From assembly GCA_900767955.1 (NCBI GenBank), contig CAAGBC010000039.1, positions 1 through 49,762 of the forward strand: DNA of 49,762 nucleotides, read 5' to 3'. The translations under genes were made by a program, and so were the position numbers. This document shows, in pieces, positions 43,302 to 49,762 of this stretch. Origin of the DNA: Spirochaetia bacterium (GTDB taxonomy: Bacteria; Spirochaetota; Spirochaetia; Treponematales; Treponemataceae). Position 1 is the first letter of the stretch. Every line of letters begins with the position of its first letter. The notes below the pieces were generated by a model. The model ran no database searches. It was given only the letters and a program-made list of their open reading frames with translations, and had not been told where the DNA came from.

Positions 43302-43667
43302 CTATTTCTTATTTTTATATGCATATCCAAAATTAATTGGAGGAGATGTTACAGAAATATATTCAAATACATCCTGACTATTATTTTTTAGTCCATGAAT
43401 ATCTCCATCAGCAAAACGAACTACATCACCAGGTTCGAATACTTCTTCTTTGTTATCTGCAAGAAGTAAAATTCCTTTTCCATTTACGGCGATCCATATT
43501 TGTTCCGAAGTATCATGTTTATGCCGAGGTTGTTCATTATTAGGTTGAACCAAAACTCTTGTGATAGTAATTCTTTCGGATTTACTATTTTCTGGATTCA
43601 ATAGCTGAAATGATTCAACACCAGGATTGCTTAAAATTTTGATTTCGGATTTTTTTATTATTTCCAT
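43302..43667 (-). CDS. Cupin-domain protein
   Basis: 121 residues from the ATG at 43665-43667 (GGAG upstream). Single cupin fold: QPRHKHDTSEQIWIAVNGKG (G-x5-H-x-H-x3,4-E-like motif 1, His-x-His and Glu/Gln) and PGDVVRFADGDIHGLKN (motif 2 with His). Metal-binding small cupin; substrate unknown. The frame is open 11 codons further upstream to an ATG in the attC site, reading MDAHTGARRLK, which I take as leader, not protein. Cassette gene, cotravelling with brnTA. Confidence 0.85.
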   Translation of the reverse strand: MEIIKKSEIKILSNPGVESFQLLNPENSKSERITITRVLVQPNNEQPRHKHDTSEQIWIAVNGKGILLLADNKEEVFEPGDVVRFADGDIHGLKNNSQDVFEYISVTSPPINFGYAYKNKK

Positions 43668-43698
43668 TTTCAATCTCCGTGCCCCAGTGTGGGCGTCC

Positions 43699-43763
43699 AC
43701 ATTATAACTGGTTGTACCGCAAACTGGCTTGACCCGCTGTCGGCTAGGAACCTTTGTTATGTG
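43699..43763 (-). other. attC site B
   Basis: Minus strand: R'' ACATAAC then AAAGGTTCCTAGCCG, the loop ACAGCGGGTCAAGCCAGTTT, the matching arm GCGGTACAACC and R' GTTATAATGTGG, which has two extra bases compared with site C. About 65 bases, the short type described for T. denticola. The arms pair imperfectly with unpaired bases, as attC folds require. Confidence 0.8.
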
Positions 43764-43764
43764 A

Positions 43765-44142
43765 TTATCTTATGTATCTAATGTATTTTTTTTCTTTCCT
43801 ATTTATTAATATAAAACTACCACATGATAATAAAACTGGCTCATCATAATATGGTCTATTATCTATATTATGAAATATAACTGAATCATTTGTTTTTACA
43901 ATTATCATATAAGGTTCTCGTAAAGATTCTTCGATTGATAATTCTTTATAATTATATGAAATAACCTCCAAATTAAATAAATCGACAGATAAATAAGCAT
44001 CTATCCCTTTGTTTTTCAACCTGTTTAAGCTACTCATAAGTTGACCTTCAGAATCTTTTTTTAATAGCTTTGGTTTTCCTTCATAATAATAGAAAATGTA
44101 GTATCTGTTTTTTAATTCAGATAAAGGAATTGAACTATTCAT
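43765..44142 (-). CDS. Small hypothetical cassette protein
   Basis: 125 residues, no signal peptide. Strand-rich middle (NRYYIFYYYEGKPKLLKK, GIDAYLSVDLFNLEVISY) and a basic C-terminus (INRKEKKYIRYIR). No family recognised. GAGGCA precedes the ATG; it lies 15 bases after the lipoprotein gene and the stop is just two bases before site B, so it is the second gene of the same cassette. Confidence 0.6.
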   Translation of the reverse strand: MNSSIPLSELKNRYYIFYYYEGKPKLLKKDSEGQLMSSLNRLKNKGIDAYLSVDLFNLEVISYNYKELSIEESLREPYMIIVKTNDSVIFHNIDNRPYYDEPVLLSCGSFILINRKEKKYIRYIR

Positions 44143-44157
44143 CTGCTTGCCTCTATT

Positions 44158-44952
44158 TTATTTATATAAAATTGAATCTGAAAAAATCATACTTTTACCC
44201 GCAGGATTATTTTCCCTTAATACCAGTTTGACATTAGTTGTGGTCAGGTTTTCAATTAAATAATAATATGTAACCTCACCATTCATTGTAATAGAAAGTA
44301 TTTTATTTGTTGCAGAATAATTCCATACACCTTTTTGTGAAACCCATCCATTCAAACTACTAAATGTTCCTTCTCCAAAATATTGATAATAACGATAATA
44401 ACAAATACCATCTTTTTGAAAATTAATAGATTTTCCTTCTTTTGTTTCATCGTAATACCAGGTTCCCATCAAGTTGATAATTTCATCATCAACAGTATAA
44501 ACGACAGTTTTTGCTTTTTTTAATAAATCAGTAACAGACCCCAGCCCTCTACTAGCAGGACCTGACGGATCTTTTGCAACAACAAGTTTTTCATCATTTT
44601 CGCTAATAATATTATACCAACAATTAATACTATCTTTCCAACCAACTGAAAATTTTGTTTTTTCTATATTTATATAAGACCATGTACCTTCAACTGTAAC
44701 AAATGAGTTTAATGATGATGTAGGTGAGCCGATATTTTGATAGTATCTATAATAAAGTTTTCCATTTGAAAGAAATTGATAATGATATCTATCATCTTCC
44801 GAATTATAATACCATTTACCAATAATTGAAGGCTTTGTTTCTGTTACTTCTGTTGTTTCCTTATCTACAACTGTTGGATTATCTGAAACATTATCACAGG
44901 CTGTAAACACACTTATTAAAAGTACCATAAGAAAAAAAAGATTTTTTTTCAT
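44158..44952 (-). CDS. Cassette lipoprotein with two lipocalin-like repeats
   Basis: 264 residues from the ATG at 44950-44952. Lipobox FTAC at residue 18. The mature part has the same module twice: GKWYYNSEDDRYHYQFLSNG, KLYYRYYQNIG and GTWSYINIEKTKFSVGW (about 42-105), then GTWYYDETKEGKSINFQKDG, ICYYRYYQYFG and GVWNYSATNKILSITM (about 160-225). The GxWYY opening and strand pattern recall lipocalin-like lipoprotein domains that bind small hydrophobic ligands; ligand unknown. An in-frame ATG in the attC site 11 codons upstream would put MDAHTGAQGAE before the signal peptide and is rejected. Confidence 0.78.
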   Translation of the reverse strand: MKKNLFFLMVLLISVFTACDNVSDNPTVVDKETTEVTETKPSIIGKWYYNSEDDRYHYQFLSNGKLYYRYYQNIGSPTSSLNSFVTVEGTWSYINIEKTKFSVGWKDSINCWYNIISENDEKLVVAKDPSGPASRGLGSVTDLLKKAKTVVYTVDDEIINLMGTWYYDETKEGKSINFQKDGICYYRYYQYFGEGTFSSLNGWVSQKGVWNYSATNKILSITMNGEVTYYYLIENLTTTNVKLVLRENNPAGKSMIFSDSILYK

Positions 44953-44982
44953 TTCTGCCCCCTGCGCCCCAGTGTGGGCGTC

Positions 44983-45131
44983 CACATAACAACAGGTTGT
45001 ACCGCAGCGGGCTCGACCCTGCCTACAATCGAAGAGCCGTTAAGAAAAATGCGACAGCATTTTTTAGGCTCATCGAAATAATGGCTCGGAACAATTGATT
45101 GTTCCGCTGTCGGTTACGAACCTATGTTATG
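44983..45131 (-). other. attC site C, long form
   Basis: Minus strand: R'' GCATAACATAGG (to 45131), arm GTTCGTAACCG, ..., matching arm CGGTACAACC and R' GTTATGTGG (44983-44990). The outer arms pair as in sites A and B, but the interior holds about 80 extra bases with two perfect hairpins (AAAAATGC/GCATTTTT and GGAACAAT/ATTGTTCC). About 149 bases in all. Confidence 0.75.
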
Positions 45132-45903
45132 CTTTTTCTATTTCATTAATAATTTTTTCAGCATCACAACAATATAAATCTGCACCACTAAAAGGATTCA
45201 TTTCTACAAGGTAGAATTTTCCTTCACTTTCGCAAATATCAATAATATACACAAAATCTTTTTGTTTATTCTTGTCTGCGATTTTTTGAGCAAATTTCCA
45301 GGAATCTTCATTTAGTGTAGAAATAAGCCCTTTTCTGCCATTTGCAATATACTCACAGGCTGTAATTATTTTTTTATTTATACAAACATATCTATATTCT
45401 TTATCAATCTTTTTATATTCTGAAAGAACAATTTGTAAATCCATATTTGAATGATAAAACCCATAATCAAAATGCGCAGGAGTTAAATTTTCAGAATCCA
45501 ATATTCTTCCACTAAATTCTTTTAAGGGACTGTTTGGTCTAGCAAAAATTTTCTTTGTTTCTTTTGTAATAGTTTTTAAGATTTCTTTATTTTCCATTAA
45601 TTTATTAATAGTTGTAAAGATAATATTATCGGTTAAGACGAATTCTTTATAATTTTCATAAATATATGAATATGAAAAACCAATTTCATCGCATAAAGAA
45701 CCCGGCAAAAAATTCAATTCTTTTTTAATTTTAGAAGCATTGCCTAAACTTCCATGAAATATTGAATTTTTAGGAAATGATTCATATTCTTTTGTATTCC
45801 AAAATTCATCATTCCAAATTTTATATGGCTTATTTAATGTCTTTAATGCAGGAAGAAGAATATCTCCATTTGTAAATCCATCATTTTCAATAATCCAATT
45901 CAT
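45127..45903 (-). CDS. ATP-grasp protein (R2K-like), cassette encoded
   Basis: 258 residues from the ATG at 45901-45903 (GGAGGA just upstream). The C-terminal half has the ATP-grasp features YRYVCINKKIITACEYI, FVYIIDICESEGKFYLVEMN and PFSGADLYCCD, with Glu and Asn as metal ligands (VEMNPFSG). The N-terminal WIIENDGFTNGDILLPAL and SIFHGSLGNASKIKKE fit the R2K group of predicted ATP-grasp ligases, common in phages and accessory DNA and thought to join amino acids or modify RNA or peptides. Target unknown. Sole gene of the first cassette; frame extends 15 codons up into the attC core. Stop overlaps site C. Confidence 0.75.
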   Translation of the reverse strand: MNWIIENDGFTNGDILLPALKTLNKPYKIWNDEFWNTKEYESFPKNSIFHGSLGNASKIKKELNFLPGSLCDEIGFSYSYIYENYKEFVLTDNIIFTTINKLMENKEILKTITKETKKIFARPNSPLKEFSGRILDSENLTPAHFDYGFYHSNMDLQIVLSEYKKIDKEYRYVCINKKIITACEYIANGRKGLISTLNEDSWKFAQKIADKNKQKDFVYIIDICESEGKFYLVEMNPFSGADLYCCDAEKIINEIEKA

Positions 45904-45929
45904 ATATTCCTCCAAAAGCGCCCCAAGTA

Positions 45930-46007
45930 GCGGGTGTCCGCCTAACATAATTTCTCCGTATCAGTTGTAAGAAGTTTACACTGCAAAAAGTGTCAGTGTA
46001 AATTCTT
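45930..46007 (-). other. Cassette start core (GTTAGGC) and adjacent hairpin
   Basis: GTTAGGCGGAC at 45936-45946 matches the GTTRRRY core used at cassette junctions. Beside it, AAGAAGTTTACACTG (45969-45983) pairs with CAGTGTAAATTCTT (45994-46007) leaving one unpaired G, a feature of attC folds; the full R'' partner was not found. This is either a decayed attC or the region where an attI would lie. The 278-base gap 45904-46181 holds nothing else but partial GTCAT repeat sequence. Confidence 0.5.
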
Positions 46008-46135
46008 GCATCATTTTACTTATTCCTTAGTATACAACACTTTCACGAATGTATCCAAATTTTGCACGGATACTGGTAAGTTTTACATTTTATCCAGAGG
46101 ACTTATTACACCACCGTTCAGCATGACAAAACTTA

Positions 46136-46152
46136 TTAGACAGCCCTTTTTT
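46136..46152 (-). repeat. Right inverted repeat of the cassette region
   Basis: TTAGACAGCCCTTTTTT, exact inverse of 42183-42199. Confidence 0.75.
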
Positions 46153-46181
46153 CATTTCAATTACAGCCAACTAGGCAAATT

Positions 46182-46480
46182 TTATAACTGATTAATAATA
46201 TTTTCTGCAATTAATTTAGTTCCTATTTCACTTGGATGATACAAATCAATTTTATATTCAGAATCTAAAAATTTACCATTCCAAATATTTTCAATTAAAA
46301 TAACACCTTCTGACTTTAACGAATCAAACACTTTTTTATAACTATTCAATAAATTTTTCAAGATTTCCTTGAACATTATCTTTCAAAGCTGAAATAATTA
46401 TGTCTTTTTTTCTAATCCGTAACCACTTAATAAACTGTCACCTATTACCAAGTTTTCTTTTTTGTTATTACAACTTGTTA
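46182..46480 (-). pseudogene. Decayed SGNH/GDSL hydrolase
   Basis: Pieces in three frames: TITSCNNKKENLVIGDSLLS (lipobox-like SC and block I GDSL) to a stop after an A7 run; DIIISALKDNVQGNLEKFIE in the next frame to a stop; then MFKEILKNLLNSYKK to DLYHPSEIGTKLIAENI (block V D-x-x-H) ending at 46182. Blocks II and III appear lost. Follows the lipoprotein gene directly, without a start. Confidence 0.7.
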
Positions 46481-46505
46481 TGGTAAAAATATTACCAATA
46501 CAAAA

Positions 46506-47264
46506 CTAATCAATAGGCACAAATTTTTTCTCTTCATTTTTATTTCCTAAACTTCTATATGTTGCATTTTTATCACATTCTACTTTATAAGCTCTGTGGT
46601 TTATTTTAAATTGTGAAAAATATGCATTTGTTGATAAAACTTCTTTTTTTTCATTCATGCGTTCTATATCTAACCATGGGTCTATAAATATGAAGTCTCC
46701 TAATTTTGATGAATTATCCATTATTGATTTATTATTTTTTGTATTTATACAATATTTCCAACAGTAAATTGGATCTATAGTCTCTGAAGTTCCATCAAAA
46801 TAATATACAGCTTCAACATAATCAGAAATATATCCACAATTCCTTGCATAGTTTTTAGAATCTTCCTCAGAAATTATTAATAATTTCCGAGCATTTTCAT
46901 GCAATAAAATTGCACTATCGTTTAATTTACCTGTATAAGCATCCACAGTTTGTACTGCTAATACTTGCCCTGATGGTAAAACTCCTGTTAATACATAATA
47001 TTTTCCTTCTTCTTTGTACATTTTTCCATCTGGGACTATTGTTACTAAAATAGTTTTTCCCCATGTAATATCATATACTCTTTTATCAAATTTTTCTGAT
47101 GTTGTTACATAGTATTTTTGATAATATGCAGACTCCATTATATATTTTGCCACTATTTCCTTAGCTTCTTCTTCTGTTATAAAACCTTTTGTATGTGTAA
47201 CTTTTGCTAAATTTGAACATGATGTTAATAATATAACTGCAAACAATATTAATAATTTTTTCAT
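46506..47264 (-). CDS. Lipoprotein of unknown function
   Basis: 252 residues. Signal peptide KKLLILFAVILLTSC with lipobox LTSC. After TEEEAKEIVAKYIMES a strand-rich domain follows (KTILVTIVPDGKMYKEEGKY, VLPSGQVLAVQTVDAYTGKL), reminiscent of PepSY-type modules in the VDAYTGKL turn, then a Cys-containing part (DPIYCWKYCINTKNNK). A PepSY relation is only suggestive. Not coupled to neighbours; lies outside the right inverted repeat. Confidence 0.75.
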   Translation of the reverse strand: MKKLLILFAVILLTSCSNLAKVTHTKGFITEEEAKEIVAKYIMESAYYQKYYVTTSEKFDKRVYDITWGKTILVTIVPDGKMYKEEGKYYVLTGVLPSGQVLAVQTVDAYTGKLNDSAILLHENARKLLIISEEDSKNYARNCGYISDYVEAVYYFDGTSETIDPIYCWKYCINTKNNKSIMDNSSKLGDFIFIDPWLDIERMNEKKEVLSTNAYFSQFKINHRAYKVECDKNATYRSLGNKNEEKKFVPID

Positions 47265-47421
47265 TTCTATTCCCCTTTTTTAATTATTATAGTCGTTAAA
47301 ATATAATGTTATGTATACCTATCTGATAATTTTGATATTTCTTCCCTCTCTTTTCTAACGGTTCTGAACAAGACATTAAGAACAAACTTATTATTAATAA
47401 TAATCTCCTCTTTTTTTTTAT

Positions 47422-47456
47422 AAAAAAAGACCTAAGCCTTAAACTTAGGTCTTTTT
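47422..47456. terminator. Bidirectional terminator before the lipoprotein gene, after fabZ
   Basis: AAAAAAAGACCTAAG and CTTAGGTCTTTTT pair around a seven-base loop with A- and T-runs. On the minus strand it would end fabZ transcription. Confidence 0.9.
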
Positions 47457-47461
47457 CATTT

Positions 47462-47541
47462 TAGTTTGCAGAGCCAACTAGGCACATCCCGTCACTTCGT
47501 TAATGGCTATGCCTAGTTTGCGGAGCCAACTAGGCACATCC
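47462..47541 (-). repeat. Duplicated 3' end of fabZ
   Basis: A 28-base segment is present at 47462-47489 and 47514-47541 with one mismatch, 52 bases apart. Each copy codes MCLVGSAN plus a stop (TAA in the outer, TAG in the inner copy). Confidence 0.85.
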
Positions 47542-47941
47542 ACTCGGCTTCGGCGCAGAGGGTGTCACCTACATATGCTTTACCTGCTTGTTTAATCATT
47601 TTTGGACTTGTGCGTAAATATTCAATTTCCATACGAACTTTATCGCCTGGTCTTACTTGATTACGGAATTTTACTTTATCCAAAGTTGCAAAGAAAAATA
47701 ATCCATCAGCAGGAACTACTCCAGAATAACGCAATGCAGCGCCTCCAGCCTGTGCCATAGTTTCACACAAAATAACTCCTGGAACTACTGGATATTCAGG
47801 AAAGTGTCCCTTAAAGAAAAATTCATTTTCAGTAAAAGTGTGTTCACAAACACAGCCTTTATCATCAGCGCTAATAATTGCATCAACGAACAAAAAAGGT
47901 TCGCGGTGTGGTAATAATGATTTAATATCAGTTGTTAACAT
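47513..47941 (-). CDS. fabZ: 3-hydroxyacyl-ACP dehydratase
   Basis: 142 residues. Hot-dog fold dehydratase of type II fatty acid synthesis, acting on hydroxyacyl-ACP. LLPHREPFLFVDAI at the N-terminus, catalytic KGHFPEYPVVPGVILCETMAQ (His46, Glu60) and FRNQVRPGDKV. AAGGAGA precedes the ATG. It lies 136 bases after fabF in the same direction but behind a terminator-like hairpin. Its last eight codons are duplicated downstream. Confidence 0.96.
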   Translation of the reverse strand: MLTTDIKSLLPHREPFLFVDAIISADDKGCVCEHTFTENEFFFKGHFPEYPVVPGVILCETMAQAGGAALRYSGVVPADGLFFFATLDKVKFRNQVRPGDKVRMEIEYLRTSPKMIKQAGKAYVGDTLCAEAEWMCLVGSAN

Positions 47942-47963
47942 GGTATTTCTCCTTTTCTTTTAT

Positions 47964-47993
47964 GTCATCCTGAACTTGCTTCAGCATATCACT
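47964..47993 (+). repeat. GTCAT-type dispersed repeat between fabF and fabZ
   Basis: GTCATCCTGAACTTGCTTCA then GCATATCACTT; arms imperfect. Confidence 0.65.
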
Positions 47994-48027
47994 TCTGTTT
48001 CCTGAATTTATTCTAATCCTAAAACAG

Positions 48028-48057
48028 AAAAAGGGAACAATCGACTAGACTGTTCCC
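48028..48057 (-). terminator. Terminator of fabF
   Basis: On the minus strand GGGAACA...TGTTCCC with an 11-base loop followed by TTTTT. Confidence 0.75.
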
Positions 48058-48077
48058 AAGTTTATTAATCTATTCTT

Positions 48078-49331
48078 TTATTTTACTTTTTTAAGAATGA
48101 TTGCACCGTTGTGTCCACCAAATCCGAATGTTGCAGACATTGCAGCGTCGATATTTCCTTCAACACCTTTGTTTGGAACGTAATCCAAATCACATCCGCC
48201 TTCTACATCTACTTCATCAAGATTGATTGTTGCAGGGAAGTAGCTATCATTGATTGCTTTTACACAAACCATAGCTTCGATTGCACCTGTTGCTCCAAGA
48301 CAGTGACCGTGCATTGATTTTGTAGAAGAAATCTTTAATTTTTTAGCGTTTTCTTCACCAAATGCGCGTTTAATCATGTTTGTTTCACTTGGGTCATTGA
48401 TTTTTGTAGAAGTTCCGTGAGCATTGTAATACTGAATTTCACTTGGATCCATTCCAGCATCTTTCATAGCGCGGCTCATACACATTGAACCAACAACTCC
48501 ATCAGGATTTGGGCTTGTTAAGTGGTAACCATCACAAGAAGCACCGTAACCAGCAACTTCAGCATAGATTTTTGCACCACGAGCTTTAGCGTGTTCATAT
48601 TCTTCGAACATAAACATACCAGCGCCTTCACCCATAACAAATCCGTTGCGTTTTTTATCAAAAGGACGGCTAGCTTTTGTTGGGTCATCATCAAAACCAG
48701 TAGAAAGAGCGTGCAATACTTCAAAAGCAACAATACCGTACTGACAAATTGTAGCTTCAGCACCACCAGTCAAACAGCAATCCAAGCGACCAGAACGAAC
48801 CATTTCCAAAGCAACGCCCATTGCGTCAGTTCCGGAAGAACAAGCTGTAGAAACAGACTGAACAGGTCCGTGAAGACCAAAGCTAATAGCAATGTTTCCA
48901 CCAACTTCATTAGGAATAAGCATAGGAATAGCCATTGGGTTAGTTTTTACAAATCCCAATTTCTGCATACCAAGAATACTAGATTCAGTAACTTCAAGAC
49001 CACCAATTCCAACACCAAGAACAATACCAGTTTCATTAAGAACTTCTTCATTTCCCATCAAACCAGAATCTTCAAGACACTGTTTAGCAGCTGCAACGCC
49101 AAACTGAGTAAATCTAGCCATTTTGCGAGCTTCTTTAGAATCCATATAGTCGCCAGCGTTAAAGTTTTTTACTTCAGCAGCATAGTGAACTTTGTTAATA
49201 GAAGAATCAAAATAAGTTATAGGCCCAATTCCGCTTTTTCCAGCTTTAATTCCAGCCCAAGTTTCTTCCACACTATTTCCAAGAGGAGTAATAGCTCCCA
49301 TTCCAGTAATTACAACGCGTCTTTTTTCCAT
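48078..49331 (-). CDS. fabF: 3-oxoacyl-ACP synthase II
   Basis: 417 residues. Elongating condensing enzyme of fatty acid synthesis. Thiolase-fold active site Cys164 in SVSTACSSGTDAMG, His305 in NAHGTSTKINDPSE, and Lys338/His343 in STKSMHGHCLGATGA (KAS II normally has KSMTGH; here KSMHGH). GGGAEATICQYG and FGFGGHNGAIIL complete the family marks. AAGGAAA precedes the ATG. Upstream lies a 431-base repeat region. Confidence 0.97.
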   Translation of the reverse strand: MEKRRVVITGMGAITPLGNSVEETWAGIKAGKSGIGPITYFDSSINKVHYAAEVKNFNAGDYMDSKEARKMARFTQFGVAAAKQCLEDSGLMGNEEVLNETGIVLGVGIGGLEVTESSILGMQKLGFVKTNPMAIPMLIPNEVGGNIAISFGLHGPVQSVSTACSSGTDAMGVALEMVRSGRLDCCLTGGAEATICQYGIVAFEVLHALSTGFDDDPTKASRPFDKKRNGFVMGEGAGMFMFEEYEHAKARGAKIYAEVAGYGASCDGYHLTSPNPDGVVGSMCMSRAMKDAGMDPSEIQYYNAHGTSTKINDPSETNMIKRAFGEENAKKLKISSTKSMHGHCLGATGAIEAMVCVKAINDSYFPATINLDEVDVEGGCDLDYVPNKGVEGNIDAAMSATFGFGGHNGAIILKKVK

Positions 49332-49762
49332 TTTTTTGTTTCCTTAAAATTATATTTTTTTGTACGAAATTTCTTTCACAAAACCGGCTATTCCGGGCTA
49401 CCCTCGCGGTCGGTATTTTTACTTCGTAAAAACACGCTTCGCCCCTCCATATCCGGCGTAGGCCCCTCCACCTACTCGTAAAACCCAAACAAATGCACCA
49501 CATCCATTCACTGCGTTTATTCGTTAAACCTAAACAAATGCAACCACATCCGTCCACGCTGTCATCCTGAACTTGTTTCAGGATCTCACTAGTATCTGTT
49601 TATCCGTTAAACCTAAACAAATGCTTTCACATCTGTTTTTAACGGTTTTTCAATTTTTGACGGAATCACAGATTCCGTCTCCTGCGTTTTATCGTTAAAC
49701 CTAAACAAATGCTTCCGCATCCGTCCACGCCGTCATCCTGAACTTGTTTCAGGATCTCACTA
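49332..49762. other. Repeat-filled region upstream of fabF
   Basis: Contains GC-rich sequence with TTTTTAC-TTC-GTAAAAA (about 49416-49432), four CGTTAAACCTAAACAAATGC-like units (about 49474, 49522, 49602, 49692), a perfect hairpin GACGGAATC-ACA-GATTCCGTC (49659-49679) and two identical GTCAT elements (49561-49591, 49732-49762). No gene supported. Confidence 0.75.
49522..49762 (+). repeat. About 170-bp repeat unit, two copies with internal subrepeats
   Basis: CGTTAAACCTAAACAAATGC, CATCCGTCCACGC and a 31-base GTCATCCTGAACTTGTTTCA element ending CTCACTA occur together at 49522-49591 and 49692-49762, the second running to the window edge. The GTCAT parts are identical. Two further partial units lie at about 49474 and 49602. 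Confidence 0.85.

Noticed and set aside
44953..44985. MDAHTGA extension as true N-terminus of the cassette lipoprotein
   Set aside because: The next Met begins a canonical lipoprotein signal with a Shine-Dalgarno; the extension is shared junction sequence.
48522..49481. 319-codon plus-strand ORF opposite fabF
   Set aside because: Antisense shadow of a clear fabF gene, rich in Ser/Thr/Asn from reversed codons.

Overview
The window is low-GC DNA whose gene content, codon use and small-genome style operons fit a host-associated treponeme (Spirochaetota). Supporting signs are the many lipoproteins with spirochaete-type lipoboxes, treponemal-type outer-membrane barrels, a type III glutamine synthetase, an integron-like cassette array of the kind known from Treponema, and homopolymeric G tracts like those that vary tpr and ompW-type promoters in T. 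pallidum. Assignment to genus is inference from proteins seen by eye; no search was run.

Layout. 1-8.9 kb is accessory: the 5' part of a DUF4143-type AAA ATPase, a formylglycine-generating-enzyme-fold lipoprotein, a very small membrane peptide gene with a convergent antisense promoter (candidate type I toxin-antitoxin), a DUF2786 protein, a HAD-phosphatase lipoprotein, an HTH protein, a coiled-coil protein, a three-gene operon behind a promoter whose spacer is a run of ten G, and an outer-membrane barrel. 9.3-17.1 kb is housekeeping: prfA-prmC (release factor 1 and its GGQ methylase), a HAD nucleotidase, an M18 aminopeptidase, glnN and, convergent, purD. 17.5-23.3 kb is a leftward tripartite RND efflux operon (TolC, membrane fusion protein, RND pump, PII-like protein). 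23.4-30.3 kb holds a short Rel-type (p)ppGpp enzyme, a leftward operon of an esterase, the U32 enzyme TrhP, a barrel protein and a metallophosphoesterase lipoprotein, then metA. 30.8-41.6 kb is a leftward cluster: a 3131-residue repeat-rich surface protein, a PilZ protein and an RlmM-like methyltransferase. 41.7-42.2 kb is dCMP deaminase.

42.2-46.2 kb is a cluster of attC recombination sites without an integrase in view. On the minus strand it carries an ATP-grasp gene, a lipoprotein plus small gene, a cupin plus brnTA, and a broken nuclease-like gene; 17-bp inverted repeats lie at its two ends. 46.2-49.3 kb has a decayed SGNH hydrolase, a lipoprotein, then fabZ and fabF. Large intergenic regions (17.1-17.6, 30.3-30.8, 49.3-49.8 kb) are packed with dispersed and tandem repeats.

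Across the window six genes without a Shine-Dalgarno have a sigma70-like -10 box 6-7 bases before the start codon, which points to leaderless transcription as a regular mode in this organism. No rRNA, tRNA or CRISPR array was seen.
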